64,000 nt of DNA from Setaria digitata (taxonomy: Eukaryota; Nematoda; Chromadorea; Rhabditida; Setariidae). Within the stretch, counting starts at the first letter, position 1; each line of letters begins with the position of its first letter. The translations under genes and the position numbers were made by a program. The notes under the pieces are model-generated. The model saw only the letters and a list, made by a program, of their open reading frames with translations, had not been told where the DNA came from and made no database searches. Shown one piece after another: positions 50,960-63,764 of the stretch. The stretch covers positions 33,395-97,394 of the forward strand of contig RCAB01000232.1 in NCBI GenBank assembly GCA_003640385.1. The letters are read 5' to 3'.

Positions 50960-52464
50960 TTATTTGCATATTTTAATAAATACCATAAATTTTACTTTAC
51001 ATTTTTGTAAAGGATAAGCATACTCGGTTCGACAGCTTTGATAGCATTCCTTCTTGAGTGACAGATTCCTTGCTGGACATTCATCGATACATAACACTGA
51101 TAGCAGCCGTGGTATACTTATTTTTCCATGTATGGTACTTATCACTACTACTGATATATTTTGTTCACTGACAACCGTAACATACAATATACTAGTTGCA
51201 TAAGTTTTATCGGTTGAATTATAATATGCTGGAGTTTCGGTGAAAATTTGGCAATTACCATTGGAACACCATTCAGCAATTAATTTATTTTCACTAATGT
51301 TACCCAGTAACTGTAAAACTTTTTGCATATTATCGGAATAAACTACAAAAGCAAGGAGGATAAACTTGGTTAATTAGCAGAGATTAGCAGGAACAGCTTA
51401 AACTATGAAAAACAAACTTTCTCATCTTATAAATTTTTCTTGATTAGTATTGCAAATAATTTCAAAATGAAAAAAAAAAATCGAACAATAAAATTATCTC
51501 TTTTTTTTCTTAATTACACTATGTAAAAATCTCTGAAAGATTTCTTTTTGGTTTGGTCGAGATAAAACGTTTTCAAAAAGAAAACGAACTTCATCAGAAG
51601 AGAACCACTCTAAAACTAACTATTGAAATGGAACTAGAAATTTATTACTTAATTTCTTTATCATACAATTGTTTCTTTTGGGATTATCACTATAGAATTT
51701 TGGAAATTTCATTGCTACCATATCAACACTGCACTGACATCATCGTACTCACTCGTTCATGATCATCAGTTGTCATAATTATCATCGCCATCATACATTA
51801 TTTTATAGTACAATCATCATCACTGTTAGTTTACCTACTGAAACTATTTTATCGCCACGATTATCGCTATTTTGTCATTTGATGTCTTAACTTACCCCAC
51901 TTTCCACGATACCATTTAAAATGATAATAACATCCGGAAAATCAGCCTGGAAGAACCAATAATGTTCATCCATTGTTATACTGTTATAAATTCCTTGTGA
52001 AATATTGAATGATTTCTTCGGAATTTCTCTTTGTAAACGTGAAATAAGCTGATCAGGAATAAATTTCAGTCTGAATAATTCCATTGGTATCACCAACTGC
52101 TCATAAAATAAGAAGCTATCATTTGTTACCACTAATGGCTTGTATAACAGAATACATGTGCAATTTGTCTAAAAAAAGAATTAAATTAAGAAACAAAGTG
52201 TTCTTTTTTAAATAATATTTCATTTTTTATTTATACAAGAATTTTGGAAATTTCAAATTGTAAATTTCCATGAAAGTTTGATTAATTATGCTTTTTATAA
52301 AACTTCTGCTTCTAAATTGAATAAATAAAAAAAGATAGCAAAATGACCTTAAAATCACGAAATGGTACACAAATATTTGATGAGAAATTACATAAGTTAA
52401 TTAAAAATCCTTTTTCAAGTATTATAGCAAACAAGGCCACACATACATATCGCAGCACTGCCAT
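50960..52464 (-). CDS. Unrecognised secreted cysteine-rich glycoprotein
   Basis: I do not recognise this protein. Three exons (52464-52348, 52168-51896, 51310-50960) close in phase 0 to 246 aa. A signal-peptide-like start (MAVLRYVCVALFAIILEKGF) follows a CAG acceptor by five bases. The rest has eight N-glycosylation sequons (Asn26, 41, 55, 94, 134, 161, 181, 212) and eleven cysteines to residue 235, including CTC at 42-44. The C-terminal cluster is regularly spaced: Cys204-x3-Cys208-x10-Cys219-x3-Cys223-x10-Cys234. No membrane helix follows the signal. A donor at 50995 (AAA|GTAAAA) could instead send the transcript to a further exon I could not find, so the last 11 residues are doubtful. The neighbour upstream on the same strand is a membrane acid phosphatase, 1.45 kb away. 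Acts presumably outside the cell or in the secretory path. Confidence 0.7.
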
Positions 52465-53916
52465 TACAGCTGTTATTATTTTCAATCATTGAAGTTGCTA
52501 AACAATATGTTCATTTGTTTATTATATATCACTGGTGAATCATGGCTTATAATAAACATTATGGTTGACTCTATTTTTTGTTATGCAATTTGAAAAAAAC
52601 AAAAGATTTGCTATGATATTTTTGCAATCATCATATACTTAAGTGAAAAATCGTTAATAGAAGAAGGAATAATTGCTGCTGATGATGATAGTGTTAATGA
52701 ATGTGCAGTGATAATAGTAACTTACCAAGATCGATATATTCTTTATTATTACTACTTGTTTCTATTTGTTTAGTCATTTATTTATTTATATTTATTTTGT
52801 ATTTATTATTAATTATCACTCATCAACTATTGGTTATTAATTATCATTATTATTAGAAAACGATAAATGATGCTAGCACCTTGTCTCTTGTTTGAGAAAG
52901 CAGTAATTTGTTATAAACGCCAAGCTTTTTGAAGAAAGAAAACTGGCTGGATAGATAATGAATTGATGTTTTGATATCATCATGAAGTTTACATTTTTCT
53001 ACACTTAATAGATGCACTAAATTTAAAAAAAAAAAAAATCGAACGAAAAGCCAAAAAAAATATTTTTAGTGAAATTGTTGAGATTTGAAAAGAATTTAGA
53101 GTTTTTATTCTTTCAAGGAAAAGTTGCTTTCTTAGAAAGTTAGATTTTACACTTTAACTTTGCTATTATTCTGGAAAATTTTGTGGGAGCAGTTGGATGA
53201 TATTTTGTTGCAGAAAAATGTCAATTAATGGCATTTAATTGTGAGCAAATAGGACTTCAAAACTTGAAAAAAGTTTATTAACTTTTGATTAATTTAACTG
53301 GAAGGAAAGGCTCGCTTGTAATGGAATGTTAATGAATGTACAAAGAATGTCTAAATAAATGCTTTTAAGCTATGTGTTTATCAAAAAGAAAAAGGCAATA
53401 GCATGCAAATGACACTTGTAATTAACAATGATAAATTGAATTTAAGAAGTTGTCTTATTTGTAGTTTGATTTTGGAATTTGATCTTAAAAGCCATTTCAA
53501 ATTTCAAAGTCGAACTACTTTATGGCTGAGGTTTAAAGAATCATATTCCTTAAAACTTAAACTTATAAAATTGTATTAACTAAAGAATAGCATTACAAAA
53601 TCTTGAGAAAACAATATCTATTTTTTTCTTACAGCTGAATGAAAAAAGGCATAGTACACAAGTGGGCACAAAGACTGCATTATTCGGTTGTTAATTATTA
53701 TTACAAAAAAGAAAGAAAGTTATCAGTGAAGTTTATTTCATTCCAAATGGAAAAGTTAAAGCACATAGTACTTCATGATTGCCTCGCACACCAAAATTTT
53801 CATATTAAACATTTCATGTAGTAGCAATTAAATGATTTTTATAGAAAGCAAAACGAGTAATTAAAAGATTAAAATTGATCTTTTTTTTTCAGATGAAAAT
53901 TTAAAAAAACATTTCA
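52465..53916. other. Intergenic region between two minus-strand genes
   Basis: No exon recognised. It includes low-complexity AAT/ATT-rich sequence (about 52670-52870) resembling that at 20.9-21.2 kb, and probably the promoter of the secreted-protein gene. The 1.45-kb gap is too long for a typical nematode operon. Confidence 0.5.
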
Positions 53917-56565
53917 TTAATAAATTTCTTCCATTAGAAGTGCCATATCAGCATCACTTGAAAGAATTCTTTGATTCCCAAATATTTTGCGTTTCAGCAA
54001 ATGTGACTTCAAAAGTTGACATGAAATCCCTATTATAATAGAAACCATTAAAACAAATAATACAATAAAACCTGAAAAATATTAATTTATTGTTGTTAAA
54101 AATTGCGCTTTTACAAATTGAAAAAAAAAAAAAAAAAAAAAGAAAAAAAAACAAAAGAAATGAAGTTTCATGGCGAGGAAAGAGAAAAAAAAAGGAGCTT
54201 TTTAAAAACCTTTTTAAATTGAAAAGAAAAAAAGAAAATTAGGTGAAAATAAATTATCTGATTATAAAAAATAACTAAATCTATAAAATATTTCCTTCAT
54301 CGAAATCTTTTGGGATAGCTTTTGATATGTGTCAAATTTTGTTAAAAATAATTGGTAATTCTAATTTATTTATTTTATTCCATCTAATCGTTTAAACTTT
54401 TCATTGTTCAACTAGTCAAATAGGTAGAAATAACTCCTCGGCTTAATCTATAAATCTCAGCTTGGCTTTCTAAATCAAAGCAGATTAAACACCATTCATG
54501 GCTCTGAGCTAAGCAAGAAGGTTTTTTTTCATTTTTTTTTTTCATTTTAGCTTGATTACTTTACCTGGTCTAAAAAGTGCAATAATATTCTTGACTTGAT
54601 TATAAATTTTCTGCAATACATGACCAATTAGTCATTGCAATAACAAAGTAAATTGCTCAAATTGATTATCATCAACCTATTATCAGCTAGCTTTTTAGAT
54701 ACATGACTCACGTAAAGTCACGTTAATAACGCACGAAGTACTAGACAATTCGCTTGTGAATGAATTTAAACATGTAGAGACATTAAACAAATTTGTTTGT
54801 TTACACTCTCGACACGATTACATTTTTAAATACTTCTAAACAAATGGATGATTGTTTATTTGTTCACAAATATTCAGGATTAATCGTTAAATGATTATTT
54901 TCATATATATGATTCATTGAATCTAACAAGGTTTTTTCTTTAAAATATTTCTTTAAACATTTATTTCTCTTCTCGACTTACTTATTTTTTTATACGTACA
55001 GAGTTGTTACATTCCACTGCCCAATTATTTGAAATAAATTTTTTTGTCGCTGCTCGCAATTTTTCCACCGTACATGAATCATCACAATAACCAATTGGAA
55101 ATTGATAAATTTGATTAGAATCGGTAACGTTTTTATAATAAAGCTTAAACGAGTATTGATAAGTGATAAAAGTTTCTTTTTTTAATTAAGTAATCCATTA
55201 CAGCATGAAATTGCTCTAACAAAGCACAATACAAAAAAAATTATTTGTCATTTAGTGCATCGTTAACAAAAAAAAAAAAAATCCTTTTAGAAAAGTTTTC
55301 GCTGATAAAAGAATCATTTTATCAGCAGCTGGTTTTTATTAATAGCGAAGATAAAAATAATGTAAGCCGTTGTGTACCAGCAGATAATGAAAATAATATT
55401 TTTTTGAAAATCTGGTAATTCGATCATAAATTTAAATAGAAACCTGAAGGATGAATTCATTATTGATCTGATGCATTTCAAGTAATACAACCGAAGCATA
55501 CGGTGGAAAAGTTGTCAGTTGCATACCGAGCAAATTTAGCAAAGCTGCTACTGTTTCATCATGCTGAAGTATTTATTATTTAAATTCAATTTGCGAATAA
55601 AATAAAGGATCTAGCAAGTATTAAAATTGGAGAAAGGATGTATGGTAAATAAAATATATCGTTGAACAAAATTTTATCTAAAAATTTCCACAGCCGAAGT
55701 ATTAAATTAATTAACACTTGATATTGTCTTTGAGTTTTAAAATTTGCCTTTATTGGACTCAAAAGTGTGTCCAACCAAATAATTCCAACCAGTTAATCAG
55801 TCAAATTAATTGAAAAAGAAGAAAGAAAAGAGAATTAAAACAAACCGCAGAATAAGCATACATCTTTTGCTTTTGCGATAATCCTTGTTCCTTTAAATTC
55901 TTAAGTCTTATCAAGATTTCCTCCCATAGTTCACCTAAAACTGTCGCAAAATTTATTTTCTCATGGTTTCTGCTAAAATTAACAAATTTCTTTTGTTTTT
56001 GATACCAGAATTGCTAACATTTTCAAATTTTGATTAATAAAATAAAAAACCAACCTGCTCTAAGTCGCTTCAATAAATCAGTCTGGTATTGATATTGTCC
56101 TAAGAAATTATACAGCTCCTCAATTTTATGCCACACTGTTCCATTAACCCATTTTGGAAATTGATGCCTATCTCTGTGATGTGTCTAAACAGAAGACAAT
56201 TTTTTTTTTTTTAATTTTAAATTAAAAAAAAAAATACCAAAAGGTTTTTTCCGGCCTCATTTATCTTTTGTTTATTTTATTTATTTTGTTTACTAGTTTT
56301 TAGATTAAAGTATGGATAAAATTAAAATTAACTATCAGCTGCAGCACTGAAAATTGATGAAACTAATAAAACTTACGATAACTTCCAATGGATCATAGAC
56401 ATACCAAATATTTGCCAAGTCATATTTACCCTTGATACCCATATTTTTACCCAAATATTTTAAAAATTCTTCATTCATTTTTGCAACATCTTCGATTTCT
56501 TTCATCTTATACACCTTTCGCAATTCATCATTTGCCTTTGGACAATTTAAACTTTGCCGTAATAG

Positions 56566-56600
<35 letters not shown>

Positions 56601-58491
56601 TTTTTAAAGATTAAATTTAAAAACAAAAAATAATTCCAACAGCAAAAAAAAAAACATGATTTTTGTAATGTTAAAATTTTAATTTTAAAAAATCAGAATT
56701 AAAGAAAAGAACGCTTTTAATTATGACAAATTAGTTTCATACTACTTAAAATGCGTTTTTTATTTTTAGACTAAAGTAGCAAAAAGGAAAATGTTGTTAG
56801 CTAATAAATTTAGAGAAAAAATCTATTAAATAATTAATTTCAAAATATTAAACTATGTCTTGATCAGCTTGCACTGTATGCACTGGTACTGGATGCCAAA
56901 CAGTTGAAGACTTATCATCACTATATCTTTGTGGATATAAACCTTGAAGTACGCCATTAGCTGTCATTAACGTACGATTAATATCTGTACTTCGTACGTA
57001 AATCTAAAATTATCAGCAGTGATTAGTGGATTAGTTAATTATGTCCAGTTAATGATTTGAAAAATTCAAGTGTTAATTATCCAGACAAGTTCGCACTTAC
57101 AATGAGATACACTACCGATATTTATATTTCGTTCAGCAAATTTATAGTAAATTTAAAATTACTACATTGAAGTAAAATAAACAATCACTGATACGGTTAT
57201 AAAATGAATTAAACGAAAGTCTTTGATCAGAGAACTGAAAAGTTCGAAATACTAATTAAATAAATTACCTGATATATACAAGCTTTTTGCTTAAATTTTT
57301 CTAATCAGACTGTTTGAAAAGTTCTTTTTGGTTTTTTACCAGAATTTATCAAAATAAATTTGAAACTATTTCAAAGCTTTTAATTATCAAAATGATTTTC
57401 CTCATACACCTATTGTTCAATTTACAGAAAAGTTAAAGGTTGAATCAGAAGTTTAGCTTTGTTTTTGACAATTTTACTTAAATATGAAAAGTGGGAAAAT
57501 ATATTATAATGCAGACTGCCTAAAGAGATACTATTAATTCACTACTAATAATTGCCTACTACTAATTTTTCTTAATAAATTAATACCAGTAATTAGTGAG
57601 AAATTGCAATTTTTCGTTTAAACTGCATATATAAAATGAAATAATTTTATCATTAAAGGCGTATATTGAAAGATTTTGTTATTAAATGACAAAACTTGTG
57701 ACGAAGTTATTTAAAACTTTTTTACATCAAAAATTGCAAAAATTGAAATGAAACCTCCGAAGTTTTGTAATTCCCACTCAAAAATCCATCGTATCTTTGG
57801 CGAAGTAATTTGCCCAGACGATATGCTTCCCAAATACCAGTAACAGTTAATTCACCTAGGCCTATTTCCCAAGACTTCTCGTTATTTATTGTATCATTTG
57901 GAAGTAAAGTTATCGGGGTACGATCGCCATGTCGCCACATCTATAATTATTTTATTCCATAACCAACTACTAACAATGAAATATCATGCAAATGATTAAG
58001 ATGAAAATAATATGAGACAATAAATTATCCAAAATTTTTTCAAATTTTAATTTTAAACTTTTTGAATGTTTTTTCTTGCTCTTTATCATAGCACAATATT
58101 AAACATATGAATTTCCTTTTCTTATACAATAAATATTTCACCTCCAAAATTTTTGATAAAATTATGAATTTCATAAATATCAATAAAAAAATTTTTGAAT
58201 TTTCCTTTTAATGAATAATGAATAATACAGCAATGATTTATTGTGTAGAAAAGTAAATGCTTAAATATGTCTATGCTTAAATGTTTTTCTTTTATCAGAA
58301 AAAAGATATCAGTGAAAATTTTAATTAAATCTGAAATTTTTAAATTTTCAAATACACACGGCGTGAACATGAAAGAGTGTTGCCGTATTTGCTTTTATAT
58401 CGACGAGTTTTCCATCCTTATCTGTTACTCTTTGTCTACCTTCGCTGATAACCAAAAAATAATAAAATATCCAACCACTGAGGCATTTCAT
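53917..58491 (-). CDS. Membrane-anchored histidine acid phosphatase
   Basis: Hydrolyses phosphomonoesters through a phosphohistidine intermediate in the lumen of lysosomes or outside the cell. Exons: 58491-58360, 57940-57755, 57003-56854, 56565-56377, 56184-56055, 55934-55846, 55563-55444, 55143-54996, 54071-53917; 432 aa, close to lysosomal acid phosphatase. Signal peptide MKCLSGWIFYYFLVISEG. Catalytic motif RHGDRTP with nucleophile His48 (residues 47-53); STDINRTLMTANGVLQGLYP; proton-donor pair His293-Asp294 in HDETVAALLNLLG. A single hydrophobic helix (383-403) is followed by a basic stretch and a short tail ending EEIY. Exon 8 acceptor (GTTTAAG) is weak. A donor at GTAC|GTATAA is needed for phase. 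The ATG follows TTTTTAG by 12 bases. Nematodes have many such genes, so no specific symbol is given. Looks catalytically intact. Confidence 0.93.
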
Positions 58492-61400
58492 ATATGCGTA
58501 ATTGTCTAAAAATACAATTTTTAATAAATAAAAGAGCAGTTTTTTGTAAAGGACATTTTAACGCAAAATTTAATCAATTGCAAATTAAAAAATAAAAGAT
58601 AAATTACTGAGTTTTTAAACAAAATCTTACATTGAACTAAAATTTAAACATAAGTATAATAAATAAAATTTTGCACTGGAAAAAATGAAATGATTTTTTT
58701 TTTGTTGCCGAATAACATTAAAAATTTTTTCTTTCTTTTTTGAAGACAATATATTAATTAATTAATAAGCAAAGACAATTTTTCGCTTTTTTTTTGGAAA
58801 AATAAATAATATAATACTAATAATATTCTCTTTTTTGAATAAAAAAACATTTTTCCAACTGCACCATAGAAACCAACCATACACCACAATCAAAACAACA
58901 GCCAATGGTTACTCAACTACTTCTACTTCATCCGTCTTACCGGTGCCTATCGATCGGCATGTCGCCGATGTCACCGTGTGTGTCACCAACATTACCAGAT
59001 GTGACACAACATTAGAAATACATATGTGTTCGTATATATGCCATTAAAATGCATGCATGTTATGTTCTTACATGCATACTGTTCTAAGGATTTTAATTAA
59101 TTAATTAACGATAAAAGTGACTATCTTAAGTCATATGTAAGAAAGAAGGAAGAAGAAACTGAAAAAAAATAATTGCTACTTGACAATATGGCATCAATTT
59201 TATTCATATTTAAAAAAGAAAAGCAAAAAAACGGAAAGGAAAAGAAAACTTTACAAGGTCTAAGCCTAAAGTGCAATTTAAACAAATATATTTTCAAATT
59301 CAAAAATAAACAAGCGATTAAAGATGAAATGAAAACTAATTTCGATTGATTCATCGTAAGCTGTCGTATTATTAACACTTTTTTTATCAATCCTAAAAAA
59401 TTTTTTTGTTTTTCTTAAGTTTAATATCTTTTGTACTTTTAAATCTTTCTTGCATAAAATTTTGGTCTAAATATTTCTTGAAGTACTGAAAGATATTTTC
59501 TAATTTATTATGAAAATATGACAACTATTTATTTTTTCTCACTTATTTTTTATTAACTTGATTATCAATTATTGTCGTTTTAGTCCTGCTCTTATTATCA
59601 GCAATAAAAAGAAAAAGATTATTCATCACTAAATTCTAATTATTGTATATTATGTCAAATTATTTCTTAAAATATACCGCTATAAACATTTTTTTCTTAT
59701 CTTTTTTGACTGCTTTATTATAACTCACTTTATATTATAGCATAGAGTTTGATAAAATCAATTAAAACTTATTTTGGCACCATTTTTTTAAAACTGTTTC
59801 AACATTCAAGTTTCAAATTCATAAATAAGCTAAATTTCAAATAATTTAAGGAAAATAAATGATCACTGAATAGATTTTCTTTTTTTGATAAAAACACAAG
59901 ATTTTTTGAGTAATTTGTCTAGCGATTTTCATAAAATTGTTAATTTATGAATCGTATTTTAATGATTTCCTTTTTTCTTAAATTTACTATCGCGATTTGT
60001 TAAAGGATGATGGAATAGAAAAAGCATTTTCTGCCTATGTCTTCAGCAAACGATTGAAAAATTATATAAGTTTGATTCTGAATTAACGAAACCGCTGCAT
60101 AAGTGTGAATGATGTCATGAAAAGAGAACTGAAAAATGCAGGCAAAGGAATTGACATATAAAAGAAGACCCTTACTTATTTTTATATACACAGGTCTATC
60201 TAGGATATAAAATTTAAGCAGATTTGAAAATTTCAGTGCCATAAAAAGGATAATGAAGTGAAAAAAAAAAGAAAGATTGATAATGATGGCAATTAAGATG
60301 ATAAGGATAAAGAGGGGATGAATGGAGAGAGTATGAAACGAACAACTGCAATGAAGATAGTGGTGGTGACAGTAAGAAAATAACTGAGTTAAAATTTGTT
60401 ACTACGGATAAGTTACTAGAAAAAATTGGAGATAAAAAATTTATCGACTTGATTTGCGAAAAAAAAAAAGATATTATTCATTCAAACGCTTTCACCTCTT
60501 TCATTCTAAAATATTATTTAAATACTGCCAATTAGATCAAATCAATGAAATGATTAAATTTGGAAATTTTTTCCTAAAAAAGAAAATGCACCTTTTTGCA
60601 AAAAAAAAAAATCAGTTTTTTTAAAACATAGTTGAACAATATTTGATTCTGAATTCAGCGAATTTTTTTTTCAAATTTATAAGATGATATTTGCGACATA
60701 TGCATTATATCTACTTATAGATGGTGAAGTTAGTATTTTAAGTAATTTTATTATCTTTGCATATCCTCTGCTGATCATTTTGTTGTTGATTCGTTGCTCT
60801 TTCACTACTTTTAGTTCCCTCAAGAAAAAGTATTTAGATAAGTGGATCTTGGGAATAACTAAAATACATATTTTTGTAGCATTGAATTTTACATTCAAAA
60901 CTTTTTTCCATTCTTTTTTCTTTTTGTTTATTAACTATTAACTGAAATGGCATAATTCGGCAAATTTTTTCGTTTTCTAAAGACTTCAAATGTCGAATAT
61001 CAAATAAGTCTGATGAACAAATTTTATTTTATCATTCGATACTTTCAATTTCTGTGAAATCTTTAGAAGATAAATTTTAGGTTTTCCGTGATCCCTCAAA
61101 GAAGGAACAATAAATTGAGTTCGTTACTGGATGAAATTTTATTTTCTGATCTTAATCGAATGTTATAAATAGCTTCTTACTGCTTCATTAGGGTAATATG
61201 ACTTCTTTAAGTAAATACTATTATCGTTTTTTTCGAAAAATTAATATATAAAATAATAAAGTAGATCAAATAAAAGAAGTCGAACAAAGAAGTAAACAAA
61301 TTTAAAAAGAATGGCTAAAAAACGATGAAAGTTTTTTGCTTCAAAATTTTGCTCAGCAGTAACATCACAATGACTCAACTTCCCTAATAATTTGAAATTA

Positions 61401-62975
61401 TGAAAATACTTCATTTTTTTTATACAATAATCTTGATTACATGTGGTTGAAATTGATCCCAAGGAATGATCTTTAAATCTTAAAGATTAATTCATTAAAT
61501 GCAATATGAATATGAATAAGGAAGTTATTGTAGAAGCTACCATTATCTACCATTAAATTACGGAAAACTTAAAATTTTAAATTGAATTTCCTCATAGTGA
61601 GTCACTGTCTATCTTTCTACATTCCTCATAAAGTACTTTGATTCTTCTTCAATTATGATGAAAAGATTTTGAATAATTTTTCTGATTCTCCTACTAATTC
61701 ATAAATGACATTTAAATGAATTTAAAAACTCCAACGTTAAACCTCAATTTTTTTCATGTAATTCATTAAAAGTAATACATTTAAAATTATTATTACTAAA
61801 ACTCTGAAAATAAAAACATAATGCTATTACCTCTAAAACAATGGAAAGTTGCATAATTTAACAATATATTTATTTTCATTATACATATGTGTTTTCATTA
61901 ACAGATGAACAATAGTATTAATTATTATTAATGTTTTTATCACTACCAGTACTATTATTTCACATGCTTTGATTGCAATTAAGAAATAAAAGCAAAAAAA
62001 AAATTGATAATAATTGAAAATTTTGTTGCAAAATGAAAATTAATGTAAAACGAATTTGTCTTGTGATTCATTACTAAGTGAAACTTATAAAAATTATAAT
62101 ATGTTTTCATATGACGTTTGTCACGAAATTGTTACTTGATAAGATTGAATTTTGCTTGATAACAGTGTGGAACCATTGCAATCTATTTAAACACTTAAAA
62201 CATTCAAACTGTTCTAGGAACATTATTAGCCTTGCGTACATTTGTGAGTATTTTTCTTTTCGAACATTTATTAATTGTTTTTAAGGTTGAATCCTTAAAG
62301 AAGAGCTATCAGTGATGTATTAATTAGGTAAAAATGAATTCATTTTAAAATGTCTAATGAAGGAAGATATTTTCGGAATGGAAGAAACGCCAAATTGTTA
62401 ACAAGGACCTTCTCAGTATGATNGTTTCTTTCAAATATGCAAAAATGCTTCATCGGTGAGCAAAAAGAATTTACAGCTTATGAAAGACTGAAATATCGAA
62501 ACGTGGTAAGTTACAGTGAAATTCACAGTGTATTTCTTTCCTTTAAATATTTCATTTTCTTTTTAGGTGTGTTTACTAATATTTCAGTACTCAAATTTGC
62601 GGCATTCGTATTTTTATTGCTGTTCTATAGAATTGAAATGATGTGGAATAACAGTATTGAGGAGAGATTCTAAAATCTTTAGTGATTTTTCCTTTTTTCT
62701 GCAAATAATTGGTATATTGCACTTATATCTCAAGGTGTTTGCTCCGATTTTTTCTCTCTGTAGGAATCTACTATTAAGTGTGCCACCGTGTGAACACAAT
62801 TATTTAAAACTTTAACAGTAAAACAAAAATAATCGATGATTAAATAACTACAATTAATAAAATATATCAAATCGGAAAAAACTACTTTTATTACACAAAG
62901 ATATTTGATAAAATACACCAGATACGGTCCGCAGTCCATCTTTGATGATTGCACATTGCATACTTCCAAAAGAAC
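58492..62975. other. Gene-poor interval, 4.5 kb
   Basis: No exon chain recognised. It includes one GC-rich patch (58850-59070) and very AT-rich remainder. A plus-strand frame 62437-62508 with a good donor (ACGTG|GTAAGT) lacks a convincing continuation. One undetermined base (n) is at 62423, so the assembly is imperfect there. Confidence 0.55.
58850..59070. other. GC-rich island in AT-rich flank
   Basis: The patch is rich in CAAC/CACC words and contains ATCGGCATGTCGCCGAT (a 6-bp inverted repeat) and GTCACC repeated close together (about 58968-58988). It sits 0.4-0.6 kb upstream of the acid phosphatase start. It may be a promoter element or a decayed exon; the 70-codon frame through it resembles nothing I know. 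Confidence 0.4.
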
Positions 62976-63386
62976 TTAAGGCTTATTTTCTTTATCTGAA
63001 TCACTGGAAGAATGAAATCCAGAATCATTTAGCGCCTCTGAATATCTGAGGTGCCAAAATCGATACATTTCGAGGAATTCCTGTAATTCAGAGAATGAAC
63101 TATCCGCAATCTGAATGGCAACAGTAATTTGTAAATGAATCAACACGCACGCCATGATTCCAGTAAGACGAAGACTTTTCAGAAAATAACTAACACGTTC
63201 CGGTATCCATTCTCTAACTGCTTGATTTTGTTCGTTACGTCTTCTGCGTCTTTGACAGGTGCAATTACGTGAACAATATGGCGCTGAGGTAAATGATCCC
63301 TGATGTAGTGGTGGTTCAGGTCGTTGGCATACAGATGGATCAGGTGTAGTAGTATTTGCAACTTGTCCCATTTCCTTTGTCGACAT
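62976..63386 (-). CDS. Small intronless hypothetical protein with C-terminal degron-like motifs
   Basis: A single open exon encodes 136 aa and I do not recognise it. The ATG lies 15 nt after a good acceptor (TTTTGGTTTTAG, ending 63402), consistent with trans-splicing. The N-terminal 45 residues are rich in Pro, Thr and Ser; CSRNCTCQRRRRR (about 38-50) combines a cysteine trio with a basic run. A hydrophobic stretch (about 73-95, LTGIMACVLIHLQITVAIQI) could be a membrane helix or a buried helix. The acidic tail holds DSGFHS (121-126), matching the DSG-phi-x-S phosphodegron read by beta-TrCP, and KEN (132-134) followed by KP, matching an APC/C KEN box. Composition and codon use are more protein-like than those of spurious frames nearby. 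It may also be the 5' part of a longer gene. Confidence 0.5.
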   Translation of the reverse strand: MSTKEMGQVANTTTPDPSVCQRPEPPLHQGSFTSAPYCSRNCTCQRRRRRNEQNQAVREWIPERVSYFLKSLRLTGIMACVLIHLQITVAIQIADSSFSELQEFLEMYRFWHLRYSEALNDSGFHSSSDSDKENKP

Positions 63387-63764
63387 CGTCCTCTTTGAAT
63401 CCTAAAACCAAAATGAAGACGAATTCTCACCACAAAGGTAAACCTTATGACAGGTAGATTTCTGCTTATTTATAATTATCTCGATCTCAAAACTCCTCCC
63501 ATCTCATATAGGTTGATAATTAGTGGTCCGCCTTCAATTTGCACTGATGAGTTAATATTTTCTGATAACAATATTTGCAATCCCAATTCCAAACGTAAAT
63601 TATAAGCAATAAATAATATCATGGTTGTTTAATTAAAAGTAACTAAGCAAACTAACAGGTGCAATACATTACGACCCCACTCCTTGACCAGAAGTGCTCT
63701 TGAAATTGTCAAATACATTTAATAATTAACAAATTTTATGGCCCTCTCGGAGATAAATTACAAT

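Noticed and set aside
58835..59047. 70-codon Thr/Val-rich frame in the GC-rich island
   Set aside because: No start context, no homology; open mainly because stop codons are rare in GC-rich DNA.
62437..62673. Plus-strand frame with a strong donor at 62508
   Set aside because: No upstream or downstream exon gives a recognisable protein; an undetermined base lies just upstream at 62423.
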